Positions 1 to 5,696 of a stretch of 7,548 nt of DNA are shown in pieces. Location of the stretch: contig CAJURH010000050.1 of assembly GCA_910588775.1 (NCBI GenBank), positions 1-7,548 of the forward strand, given 5' to 3'. Positions within the stretch are counted from its first letter, which is position 1. Each line of letters starts with the position of its first letter. A program made the position numbers and the translations under genes. A model generated the notes under the pieces. The model was not told the DNA's origin, did not search any database, and was given only the letters and a program-made list of their open reading frames with translations. The stretch is from an uncultured Lachnospiraceae bacterium. GTDB lineage: Bacteria; Bacillota; Clostridia; Lachnospirales; Lachnospiraceae.

Positions 1-618
1 GGTGGGCTGCAATGGGAAGATATTGATTTTGCCAATAAGTTCATCTATGTAAAAAGGACATTATCATATCAGTATGAAAATGGAAAGAAAACGATGAAGC
101 TGACATCGCCCAAAACAGAAAATTCTGTGAGAAAAATCCCGTTTTTTGGAGAAACAAGAGAAATTCTTGAAAAGCAGTTTGAGAAGGTTAAGAGAAAGCG
201 TGTGGAGTTAGGGGAGTGCTGGAGACAGCCAGAAGAATTGGGGAATTTAGTGTTTTTGACATCTATGGGTTCTCCGATCGGACGTTACAGCGTAGAAAGC
301 GATATGCGTTATGTGACGAAGCAGATCAATGATATGTTCCATACAGAGGCATTATATACTGGAGGAATCCCTAAGAAATTTGAAAGAGTCCATCCACATG
401 CATTAAGACACACGTTTGCCACCCGGTGCTTTGAAAAGGGAATGACACCGCGCACTGTCCAGGAAATCATGGGCCATGCGAATTATAATACAACCGTTTC
501 ATACACTCCTGTTTTGGATGACATCAAGTTAAAAGAAGCGGAGCGGTTGGGAGATTTTTTGCAGAATAAGAATAATGATGAAACGGTTGAGTGCATTGGA
601 TTACTTGGTATTATGTAG
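1..618 (+). CDS. Tyrosine recombinase / phage-type integrase, 5'-truncated by the window edge
   Basis: This is the C-terminal part of a site-specific tyrosine recombinase, which cuts and rejoins DNA to integrate or excise a mobile element. The frame is open from base 1 (GGLQWEDIDF...), 31 codons before the first ATG at 94, so the true start lies upstream; 205 residues are visible. Catalytic features seen: a beta-hairpin lysine in SPKTENS (codon 112), HALRH with His at 397 and Arg at 406, MGH with His at 475, and the nucleophilic Tyr in TTVSYTPV (codon 502), spaced as in XerD. The first catalytic Arg should sit just before base 1. The visible catalytic half looks intact, so it may be functional. 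No excisionase or cargo gene is seen, because the element would extend to the left. Family assignment is firm; the element type (Tn916-like, prophage or other) cannot be told. Confidence 0.93.
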   Translation, partial: GGLQWEDIDFANKFIYVKRTLSYQYENGKKTMKLTSPKTENSVRKIPFFGETREILEKQFEKVKRKRVELGECWRQPEELGNLVFLTSMGSPIGRYSVESDMRYVTKQINDMFHTEALYTGGIPKKFERVHPHALRHTFATRCFEKGMTPRTVQEIMGHANYNTTVSYTPVLDDIKLKEAERLGDFLQNKNNDETVECIGLLGIM

Positions 619-629
619 CAATTTGCTTA

Positions 630-648
630 TACTCAACAAAATTGAGTA
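630..648. repeat. 7-bp inverted repeat just after the integrase gene
   Basis: TACTCAA (630-636) and TTGAGTA (642-648) are perfect inverted copies around a 5-base loop, 11 bases after the integrase stop. There is no T tract, and the stem has only two G-C pairs, so it is a poor terminator. Two more TTGAGT copies lie at 587-592 and 671-676. A recombinase-binding or attachment-site role is possible but unproven. Confidence 0.45.
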
Positions 649-690
649 ACTTATATATAGAGAAAACACTTTGAGTTTGGATAAAAAAGA

Positions 691-740
691 TGCTGGAAAT
701 GCCGTATTTCTGGGAGATAGACGGATAGGCATATCTGGCA
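691..740 (+). other. Foldable segment, possible structured RNA element
   Basis: TGCTGGAAATG (691-701) can pair with CATATCTGGCA (730-740) over 11 positions with two G-U pairs and one A-A mismatch. Inside it CCGT (702-705) pairs with ACGG (721-724). A third small stem (753-773) and a terminator-like hairpin (796-848) follow, as in an sRNA or leader. It matches no riboswitch consensus that I can recall. The pairing is by eye and could be chance in an AT-rich region. Confidence 0.3.
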
Positions 741-795
741 GGAAGTACAAACTTTGCAAAACAGATGGGCAAATAAGAAAATTTTTCATAGGCTC

Positions 796-848
796 CAAAA
801 GCTTAATAAACGCTATATTTTCTGGCGGTTATAATGCTTTTGTTTTTT
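796..848 (+). terminator. Long hairpin followed by T6, candidate intrinsic terminator
   Basis: Arms 796-813 and 825-842 pair at 15 of 18 positions around an 11-base loop; the outer seven pairs CAAAAGC/GCTTTTG are perfect. TTTTTT follows at once (843-848). This fits a rho-independent terminator reading rightward, for the integrase message or for a small RNA encoded between about 650 and 850. It separates that transcription from the reductase promoter downstream. The stem is AT-rich, so efficiency is uncertain. Confidence 0.5.
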
Positions 849-886
849 CGTATAAAAAAGGTTTAATAGGAAAAAACTATAAAATA

Positions 887-898
887 TATAATATTATA
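887..898. promoter_or_regulatory. 12-bp AT palindrome just upstream of the reductase -35 box
   Basis: TATAATATTATA is a perfect palindrome ending 4 bases before the -35 element at 903. It could be an operator for a dimeric regulator or simply part of an AT-rich UP element. In an AT-only run such palindromes arise easily, so the regulatory reading is weak. Confidence 0.25.
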
Positions 899-902
899 AT
901 AT

Positions 903-931
903 TTTACATATAAATAAACAAGTGATATGAT
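903..931 (+). promoter_or_regulatory. Promoter with extended -10 for the sulfite reductase-like gene
   Basis: TTTACA (903-908) and TATGAT (926-931) are separated by 17 bases, and TG at 923-924 gives an extended -10. Each box differs from the sigma-70/SigA consensus at one position. Transcription should start near 938, giving a leader of about 40 bases with the ribosome binding site AAAGGAGG (958-965). The upstream DNA is very AT-rich, as in UP elements. Confidence 0.7.
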
Positions 932-977
932 ACAGGAAAAGGTTGAAAAACCCAGATAAAGGAGGACGCAAAACAAA

Positions 978-1904
978 ATGGCTACGTTGACAATAAAAAA
1001 AGCGGATGAGAAAAGGGTAAAAGCGCTGGGATTTCTGAGTAATAAAGGCACGGATAATTTTTCTGGGCGTGTGATTACAGTAAATGGAAAGCTAACGGCT
1101 GATCAGCATGTGGCGATTGGCGAGGCGGCCAGAAAATTTGGAAACGGAAACGTGGTTTACACGACCCGTCTGACAGTGGAAGTGCAGGGAATCCCCTATG
1201 AGAAAATCGATGAGTTCCGGGCTTTTATTGAAGCGGCGGGGCTTACCACTGGAGGAACAGGGGCGAAAGTGCGGCCCGTAGTTTCCTGCAAAGGGACCAC
1301 TTGCCAGTATGGGCGGATTGACACGTATGGATTGTCTGAGGAAATTCATAAGGCATTTTACGAAGGGTACCGTCAGGTGAAATTACCCCATAAGTTTAAA
1401 ATCGCAGTGGGAGGATGTCCCAATAACTGTGTGAAACCGGATTTGAACGATGTGGGCATTGTAGGGCAGTTGATTCCTGAATTTGACCAGGAAACCTGCA
1501 AGGAGTGCAAAAAATGCGCAGTTCAGAAAGGATGTCCCATGGGCGCCGCTAAGACGGTGGATGGCGTTTTGAACATCGACAAGGAGATATGCACCAACTG
1601 CGGCCGCTGTGTGGATAATTGTCCTTTTGACGCGGTGGCAGGCAGCGTTACAGGGTACAAAGTTTATATTGGAGGGAGATGGGGAAAGAAAACAGCCCGT
1701 GGAAAGGCTTTGGGCAAAATCTTCACCTCCCAAGAAGAAGTTTTAAAAACGGTGGAAAAGATTATTCTGCTTTACCGGGAAAAGGGAGAGGCCGGAGAGC
1801 GTTTTGCGGAGACCATCGACAGGCTGGGATTCGACCAGGTGGAAGCGGAAATATTATCCGATGACATTTTGGGAAGAAAAGAGCAAATCCTCCAGGAGGC
1901 ATAG
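978..1904 (+). CDS. AsrC-like sirohaem nitrite/sulfite reductase with two 4Fe-4S ferredoxin clusters
   Basis: A cytoplasmic redox enzyme (308 aa) of the nitrite/sulfite reductase 4Fe-4S superfamily, expected to reduce sulfite to sulfide (or nitrite to ammonia) by six electrons on a sirohaem-4Fe-4S centre. An N-terminal ferredoxin-like half domain (about 20-95, with NVVYTTRLTVEVQGI) is followed by sirohaem-cluster cysteines C104 and C109 (SCKGTTCQYG) and C147 and C151 (GGCPNNC). An inserted ferredoxin carries C174/C177/C180/C186 and C205/C208/C211/C215. The C-terminal part has GGRWGKK and a helical tail. Length is close to that of AsrC-type subunits. The start follows AAAGGAGG by 12 bases. No asrA/asrB or other electron-input gene lies beside it, so a free ferredoxin or a distant partner must feed it. 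The cysteine pair is C-x4-C rather than the usual C-x5-C. Substrate is not decided by sequence; a detoxifying or assimilatory sulfite role is the best guess. Confidence 0.88.
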   Translation: MATLTIKKADEKRVKALGFLSNKGTDNFSGRVITVNGKLTADQHVAIGEAARKFGNGNVVYTTRLTVEVQGIPYEKIDEFRAFIEAAGLTTGGTGAKVRPVVSCKGTTCQYGRIDTYGLSEEIHKAFYEGYRQVKLPHKFKIAVGGCPNNCVKPDLNDVGIVGQLIPEFDQETCKECKKCAVQKGCPMGAAKTVDGVLNIDKEICTNCGRCVDNCPFDAVAGSVTGYKVYIGGRWGKKTARGKALGKIFTSQEEVLKTVEKIILLYREKGEAGERFAETIDRLGFDQVEAEILSDDILGRKEQILQEA

Positions 1905-1906
1905 TC

Positions 1907-1954
1907 AAAAAACACGCTGTATTTGGATTTTGTCCAAATTACAGCGTGTTTTTT
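1907..1954. terminator. Strong intrinsic terminator, likely bidirectional
   Basis: The arm at 1907-1927 pairs with 1933-1954 along its whole length apart from a single bulged T (1940), around a 5-base loop. The stem includes CACGCTGT/ACAGCGTG. The outer ends are A6 on the left and T6 on the right, so either strand gives a hairpin followed by a U tract. It begins 3 bases after the reductase stop, ending that transcript and insulating the comEA-like operon. Confidence 0.93.
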
Positions 1955-1992
1955 CACAATTATGAAAAAAATATAATTTTTCTTATTTGCTA

Positions 1993-2021
1993 TTGTAAAA
2001 CCTGTAATCATTCGTTAAAAT
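1993..2021 (+). promoter_or_regulatory. Candidate promoter of the comEA-like/two-component/comEC operon
   Basis: TTGTAA (1993-1998) and TAAAAT (2016-2021) lie 17 bases apart, matching SigA consensus at 4/6 and 5/6. Transcription would start near 2028, giving a leader of about 70 bases that contains the stem-loop at 2047-2085. AT-rich surroundings offer other -10-like boxes, such as TAATAT at 2021, so the exact position is uncertain. Confidence 0.45.
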
Positions 2022-2046
2022 AATATTAGGTTATGCATGGTTTTCG

Positions 2047-2088
2047 CTTGTCAGGAGTTATCTGAAAGAAATTCAGACAGACAAGGAG
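2047..2088 (+). promoter_or_regulatory. Two-tier stem-loop in the leader that overlaps the ribosome binding site
   Basis: An outer stem CTTGTC (2047-2052) with GACAAG (2080-2085) encloses a perfect inner hairpin TCTGAA (2061-2066) / TTCAGA (2072-2077) with loop AGAAA. The right outer arm shares AAG with the ribosome binding site AAGGAG (2083-2088), 9 bases before ATG 2098. Folding would partly hide the site, suggesting translational control. The stems are short and the pairing is by eye. Confidence 0.4.
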
Positions 2089-2097
2089 AACTTTATT

Positions 2098-2565
2098 ATG
2101 AAGAAAAAACTGTATATTTGCACTGTAATTATGGCAGTGTGCTTGCTATGTTTTGGCTGTGAGAAAGACGCGCATGCGCCGGTGTTTGAGCTTGAACAGG
2201 ACAAGAGCGCAGACATGCATCTGGATGAAGAGACGTTAAGAGCGTTGTTAAAAGAATCTTTAGAAGCTCTGGAACTCAGTCCTGTGATACAGGTTACATG
2301 CAGTTGCACTGGGGAGACGCAGGTGCAGCAATCAGCGGCTGTGCAGGAGTCGGCTGAGCCTGTGGACGATGGGAAAGTGAATATCAACACTGCAGACGTT
2401 GCCGCGTTGCAGACTTTAAATGGAATTGGAGAGAGCCGGGCGCAGGCCATTATTTCATACCGGGAGAGCTTTGGGGCTTTCCAGGCTATCGAAGACATTA
2501 TGCAGGTGGACGGCATTAAAGATGGCGTATTTAATAAAATCAGAGACGCGATCTCTGTGGGATAA
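2098..2565 (+). CDS. ComEA-like helix-hairpin-helix exported protein, probable lipoprotein
   Basis: 155 aa. The C-terminal region (about 94-152) is a tandem helix-hairpin-helix DNA-binding domain of the ComEA type: VNINTADVAALQ, then hairpin LNGIGESRAQAI, then IMQVDGIKDGVFNKI. ComEA binds incoming double-stranded DNA outside the membrane and hands it to the ComEC channel, and comEC lies in this operon. The N-terminus MKKKLYICTVIMAVCLLCFGC is an export signal. Cys21 could be a lipidation site, but the residue at -3 is Cys rather than Leu, so a simple membrane anchor is the alternative. There is no SLBB domain between anchor and HhH, unlike B. subtilis ComEA (about 205 aa); an acidic linker (22-92) with a CSC motif (68-70) takes its place. 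AAGGAG lies 9 bases upstream of the start. Competence function is inferred from domain and neighbours. Confidence 0.85.
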   Translation: MKKKLYICTVIMAVCLLCFGCEKDAHAPVFELEQDKSADMHLDEETLRALLKESLEALELSPVIQVTCSCTGETQVQQSAAVQESAEPVDDGKVNINTADVAALQTLNGIGESRAQAIISYRESFGAFQAIEDIMQVDGIKDGVFNKIRDAISVG

Positions 2566-2601
2566 ATTTCGAGAAACTTTTGAATTGGAGGGGAATCATT
2601 C

Positions 2602-3291
2602 ATGAGTAAAAGGGTATTGGTGGTAGACGATGAGAAATTGATTGTAAAGGGGATTCGTTTCAGCCTGGAGCAGGACGGTATGGAAGTGGACTGCGCTTAT
2701 GACGGGGAGGAGGCGTTAGAGCTTGCCCAGGAAAATCATTACGATATTATTTTGCTGGATATAATGCTACCGAAAATGGATGGGCTGGAAGTATGTCAGC
2801 AGATCCGGGATTTTTCCAATGTCCCAATCGTCATGCTGACCGCCAAAGGCGAAGATATGGATAAGATCCTGGGACTGGAATATGGGGCTGACGATTATAT
2901 TACCAAACCCTTTAATATCTTGGAAGTGAAAGCGCGCATCAAGGCGATTATGCGTCGCGCCCACCAGGAGGGCAACGCCCAAGAAAAGGCAAAAACGGTG
3001 GAAGTTGGAGAGTTGCGCCTGGATTGCGAGGGAAGGCGCGTGTTTATCGCTGGCAAAGAGATTAATCTGACAGCTAAGGAATTTGACGTGTTGGAGCTTT
3101 TGGTCTTTAACCCCAATAAAGTGTACAGCCGGGAGAATCTGCTGAACATTGTGTGGGGGTATGAATATCCAGGTGATGTGCGGACGGTGGATGTGCATAT
3201 TCGAAGGCTTCGGGAGAAGATTGAGACGAATCCCAGCGAACCCCAATATGTGCATACCAAATGGGGCGTGGGTTATTATTTTCAGGGATAG
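2602..3291 (+). CDS. OmpR/PhoB-family response regulator
   Basis: 229 aa, full length for the family. The receiver domain (3-118) has the acidic pair D9-D10, phospho-acceptor D53 (ILLDIMLPKMDG), T80 (MLTAK) and K102 (YITKPF), so it should be phosphorylated normally. A winged-helix DNA-binding domain (about 130-227) has LTAKEFDVLELL, the recognition-helix region VRTVDVHIRRLREKIE and the wing ending GVGYYF. It acts in the cytoplasm as a transcription factor controlled by the kinase encoded 3 bases downstream. GGAGGGG (2587-2593) precedes the start by 8 bases. The gene begins 36 bases after the comEA-like stop with no terminator between, so the two are probably co-transcribed. It resembles WalR/PhoP/MtrA regulators, but its targets cannot be read from the sequence. 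Confidence 0.96.
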   Translation: MSKRVLVVDDEKLIVKGIRFSLEQDGMEVDCAYDGEEALELAQENHYDIILLDIMLPKMDGLEVCQQIRDFSNVPIVMLTAKGEDMDKILGLEYGADDYITKPFNILEVKARIKAIMRRAHQEGNAQEKAKTVEVGELRLDCEGRRVFIAGKEINLTAKEFDVLELLVFNPNKVYSRENLLNIVWGYEYPGDVRTVDVHIRRLREKIETNPSEPQYVHTKWGVGYYFQG

Positions 3292-3294
3292 GTT

Positions 3295-4728
3295 GTGCAT
3301 GGGATGCTGAGAAAGAGAATGAATTTTTTCAATAGCGTGCGTTTTCGCATTATGATCATTATGATCGCGTTGGGAATTGCGCCTAGCATGATTATAGCGA
3401 AAGCCGTCACGCATTCTTATGAGAAACGCGCGGTCTCCCTTCGCATCAGCAATGTGCGGAATCAGTGCGATATCCTCTGTAACCAGTTGGTGGACGTGGG
3501 CTATATGGAGAATCCCAAGTCCAATGTAATTGAGAAGCAGTTGGAGCTTTTGTCCAATGTCTATAGCGGTAGGATTCTGCTGATTAATAATTACTTTAAG
3601 ATCGTAAAAGACACGTATGGGCTGGATGAAGGGAAAACGGTGATTGCCGCAGATGTAATCCGATGTATGGATGGAGAGTTGACCAGCAATCATAACAAAG
3701 AGAATGATTATCTGGAGTTGACCATTGCGCTCAAAAAGCCTGGGCAAAAAGATGTGCAGGGAGTTATGCTGGTGAGCATTTCAGCGGGGGAGATTTCTTC
3801 CACAGTGGAATTCCTGAAGAGAAACGGGATATTGTTTCAGGGGATTGTCACGCTGATTGTGGTGGTGTTCTCTTATATTGCATCCCGGATATTGGTAAAA
3901 CCATTTAATAAGATAACCAAAGCGATTGAAGAAATTACGGACGGATATCAGAAGGGGGATATTTTTGTAAAGGACTATACGGAGACAGAGCTTATCACCG
4001 ATGCATTTAATAAAATGCTGAACCGGATGAAGATTTTGGACGAGTCCAGACAGGAATTCGTCTCCAATGTGTCCCATGAATTGAAAACGCCTATGACCTC
4101 TATGAAAGTGCTGGCGGATTCATTGGTGGGGCAGGAAAATGTTCCGGAAGAATTGTACCAGGAATTTCTCCAGGATATTACGGCGGAGATTGACCGGGAA
4201 AGTAAAATCATTACGGATTTGCTTTCTTTGGTTAAGCTGGACAAGCGGGTTTCGGATCTGAGAATCGAGCATTTGAACATCAACGACTTGTTGGAGCTTA
4301 TATTAAAACGCCTCCGTCCCATTGCGGATAAAAGGAATATTGATTTGATTTTGGACAGTTTCCGTCCGGTGGAGGCGGATGTGGACGAAGTGAAGTTTAC
4401 GCTGGCCATTTCTAATCTGGTGGAAAACGGCATCAAATATAATGTGGACGATGGATGGGTGCGGGTATCCTTAGACGCGGATCATAAATATTTTTATGTG
4501 ACGGTTTCGGATTCCGGCATGGGCATCCCAGAGGAATCTCTGGGGAAAATTTTCGAGAGGTTTTACCGGGTGGATAAGTCCCACTCTAGGGAGATCGGAG
4601 GGACTGGCCTTGGATTGTCCATCACCCGCAGCGCCATTGTTATGCACCACGGAACGGTTAATGTGAATAGCAGGGAAGAAGAGGGGACTACGTTCACAGT
4701 CAGGATTCCCCTGTTGTATATACCCTGA
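3295..4728 (+). CDS. HAMP-domain sensor histidine kinase
   Basis: 477 aa from GTG 3295. A first membrane segment (about 17-36) is followed by an extracellular sensor region of about 140 residues (37-176) with a Cache/PAS-like stretch around RILLINNYFKIVKD. A second membrane segment (about 179-199) leads to HAMP (197-249). The kinase core has phospho-acceptor H261 (NVSHELKTPM), N box NLVENGIKYN (N378), G1 DSGMGIP (406-412), F box FERFYRVD and G2 GGTGLGLSI (435-443). All catalytic motifs are intact. It presumably phosphorylates the regulator encoded 3 bases upstream. The start is uncertain: GTG 3295 has weak AGGG at 3284-3287, and ATG 3304 or ATG 3319 are alternatives that do not change the domains. 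The stop overlaps the next ribosome binding site region, implying coupled translation with the GerMN lipoprotein. Confidence 0.95.
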   Translation: MHGMLRKRMNFFNSVRFRIMIIMIALGIAPSMIIAKAVTHSYEKRAVSLRISNVRNQCDILCNQLVDVGYMENPKSNVIEKQLELLSNVYSGRILLINNYFKIVKDTYGLDEGKTVIAADVIRCMDGELTSNHNKENDYLELTIALKKPGQKDVQGVMLVSISAGEISSTVEFLKRNGILFQGIVTLIVVVFSYIASRILVKPFNKITKAIEEITDGYQKGDIFVKDYTETELITDAFNKMLNRMKILDESRQEFVSNVSHELKTPMTSMKVLADSLVGQENVPEELYQEFLQDITAEIDRESKIITDLLSLVKLDKRVSDLRIEHLNINDLLELILKRLRPIADKRNIDLILDSFRPVEADVDEVKFTLAISNLVENGIKYNVDDGWVRVSLDADHKYFYVTVSDSGMGIPEESLGKIFERFYRVDKSHSREIGGTGLGLSITRSAIVMHHGTVNVNSREEEGTTFTVRIPLLYIP

Positions 4729-4729
4729 T

Positions 4730-4734
4730 GGAGG
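4730..4734 (+). promoter_or_regulatory. Ribosome binding site that decides the GerMN lipoprotein start
   Basis: GGAGG begins 2 bases after the kinase stop TGA (4726-4728) and lies 5 bases before ATG 4740. The ATG at 4728, which overlaps the stop (TGATG), would have to use a site inside kinase coding sequence, where none is visible. The 4740 start also gives a clean MKK signal peptide, so it is preferred. Confidence 0.7.
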
Positions 4735-4739
4735 TTGCC

Positions 4740-5663
4740 ATGAAAAAATGGATTTGTTTGTTTTTTCTGGTTCAGGTTGCCCTGACTGGGTGTTCTCTGC
4801 TGGGGCATGGCGAGAATACGCTGGATTCGGACTATTATTTTTATCACATTGATAAGACCAAGACGGCGCTTGTCAAAGTGGCTTATACGCCGGAGAAAGA
4901 AACCACCGAATATATGATACAGGATTTCATGAAGCTTCTGAATAACAAAGAGCATAAGGAAGATGATATCAGTTTGCTTCCAGAGGACGTGGAGATTATC
5001 ACTCATAGCGTATACGATGGGGTGCTGAATCTGGATTTCAGCAAAGAATATTTGCGGATGGATGCGGCTAGGGAAGTGCTGGCCCGCGCTGGGGTGGTGA
5101 AAATATTTGCCCAGCTTCCAGACATTCAATATGTAAAATTCCAGGTGGACAGTGAACCTTTTTTGGATTCCTATAAAAAGCCCATCGGCATTATGAACGA
5201 AGAAAGTTTTCTAGAAAGTTCCGGGGAGAATCTCAATTCTTACCAGGAGGCGGATGTGTCCCTGTATTTTGCAAGTGAAGACGGTGAGAGATTGGTGAAA
5301 GAGGACAGGAAAGTCTATTTTGACAAAAATGTAACGCTGGAAACTGTGGTGGTGGAACAATTAATCAAAGGCCCAAAAGGAGCCGCGGCGCCCACCTTGC
5401 CATCGGATGCTAGGATAGTGTCCATAACCACAACGGATCAGATTTGTTATGTGAATTTCAGCAGGAATTTTGTGGAAGAGCCGCTGCCTGTAAAAGAGGA
5501 GCTTCCGGTGTATTCCATTGTAAATTCGTTGATTGACAGCTGTCATGTGGAAAAGGTGCAGTTGTCCATCGAAGGCGTTACAGACGTCACTTATGGAGAA
5601 AAGATGAATTTTGATCAATTTTACGAAAAGAATCGGGAAATCATGGATGAAATGAAAGAATAA
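4740..5663 (+). CDS. Lipoprotein with two GerMN domains, probable accessory to the histidine kinase
   Basis: 307 aa from ATG 4740 (311 if ATG 4728 is used). The signal peptide MKKWICLFFLVQVALTGC ends in a good lipobox LTGC (Cys18), so the protein should be anchored on the outer face of the membrane. Two GerMN domains follow, about 40-140 and 172-285. Each has the core of a strand pair ending in a DFS/NFS motif: VLNLDFSKEY (95-104) and CYVNFSRNF (236-244). GerMN is known from spore germination protein GerM and from actinobacterial LpqB, which modulates the sensor MtrB. Its position right after a kinase gene, with overlapping expression signals, suggests that it tunes this kinase from outside; that is inference. 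Spore or cell-wall roles are alternatives. comEC follows 33 bases later without a terminator. Confidence 0.86.
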   Translation: MKKWICLFFLVQVALTGCSLLGHGENTLDSDYYFYHIDKTKTALVKVAYTPEKETTEYMIQDFMKLLNNKEHKEDDISLLPEDVEIITHSVYDGVLNLDFSKEYLRMDAAREVLARAGVVKIFAQLPDIQYVKFQVDSEPFLDSYKKPIGIMNEESFLESSGENLNSYQEADVSLYFASEDGERLVKEDRKVYFDKNVTLETVVVEQLIKGPKGAAAPTLPSDARIVSITTTDQICYVNFSRNFVEEPLPVKEELPVYSIVNSLIDSCHVEKVQLSIEGVTDVTYGEKMNFDQFYEKNREIMDEMKE

Positions 5664-5680
5664 AGTGATTGCATACAGAG

Positions 5681-5686
5681 AGGAAG
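5681..5686 (+). promoter_or_regulatory. Ribosome binding site supporting a TTG start for comEC
   Basis: AGGAAG (5681-5686), within GAGAGGAAG, lies 10 bases before TTG 5697. The first in-frame ATG (5709) would be 22 bases away, too far for this site. TTG is therefore the likely start, and the N-terminus is then MKRPMCWLC, a positive charge followed by a membrane segment. Confidence 0.55.
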
Positions 5687-5696
5687 TGGGCGAATC

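Larger units (their letters stand above)
619..977. other. 359-base intergenic region with several inverted repeats but no convincing protein gene
   Basis: The stretch between the integrase stop and the reductase gene is AT-rich. It contains, in order, a 7-bp inverted repeat (630-648), a foldable segment (691-740), a small hairpin TTTGC/GCAAA (753-757 with 769-773), a long terminator-like hairpin (796-848), an AT palindrome (887-898) and a promoter (903-931). An 80-codon TTG-started frame (671-913) and a 65-codon minus frame (601-798) exist, but neither has a credible ribosome binding site or a recognisable family. No tRNA gene is seen. The part up to about 850 may belong to the integrated element or its junction; the part from about 880 belongs to the reductase promoter. 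Confidence 0.6.

Noticed and set aside
601..798. 65-codon minus-strand frame overlapping the integrase stop
   Set aside because: It overlaps the integrase end and the inverted repeats, has low-complexity hydrophobic content, and has no ribosome binding site or known family.
660..850. Known riboswitch upstream of the reductase
   Set aside because: I compared it by eye with cobalamin, SAM, TPP, FMN, c-di-GMP, Moco, THF and fluoride consensus cores and found none. The reductase also has its own promoter downstream of the terminator-like hairpin.
671..913. 80-codon + strand frame starting at TTG, between the integrase and the reductase
   Set aside because: No credible ribosome binding site, no recognisable family, and it runs through the terminator-like hairpin and into AT-only DNA near the promoter. 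A decayed gene fragment cannot be excluded.
1961..1985. GAAAAA/TTTTTC near-palindrome after the reductase terminator
   Set aside because: It is an imperfect A/T-only symmetry in AT-rich DNA, with no support beyond chance.
2767..3747. Long minus-strand open frame of 326 codons opposite the regulator and kinase genes
   Set aside because: The + strand genes have intact catalytic motifs and good ribosome binding sites. The minus frame is Ile/His-rich shadow sequence with no domain.
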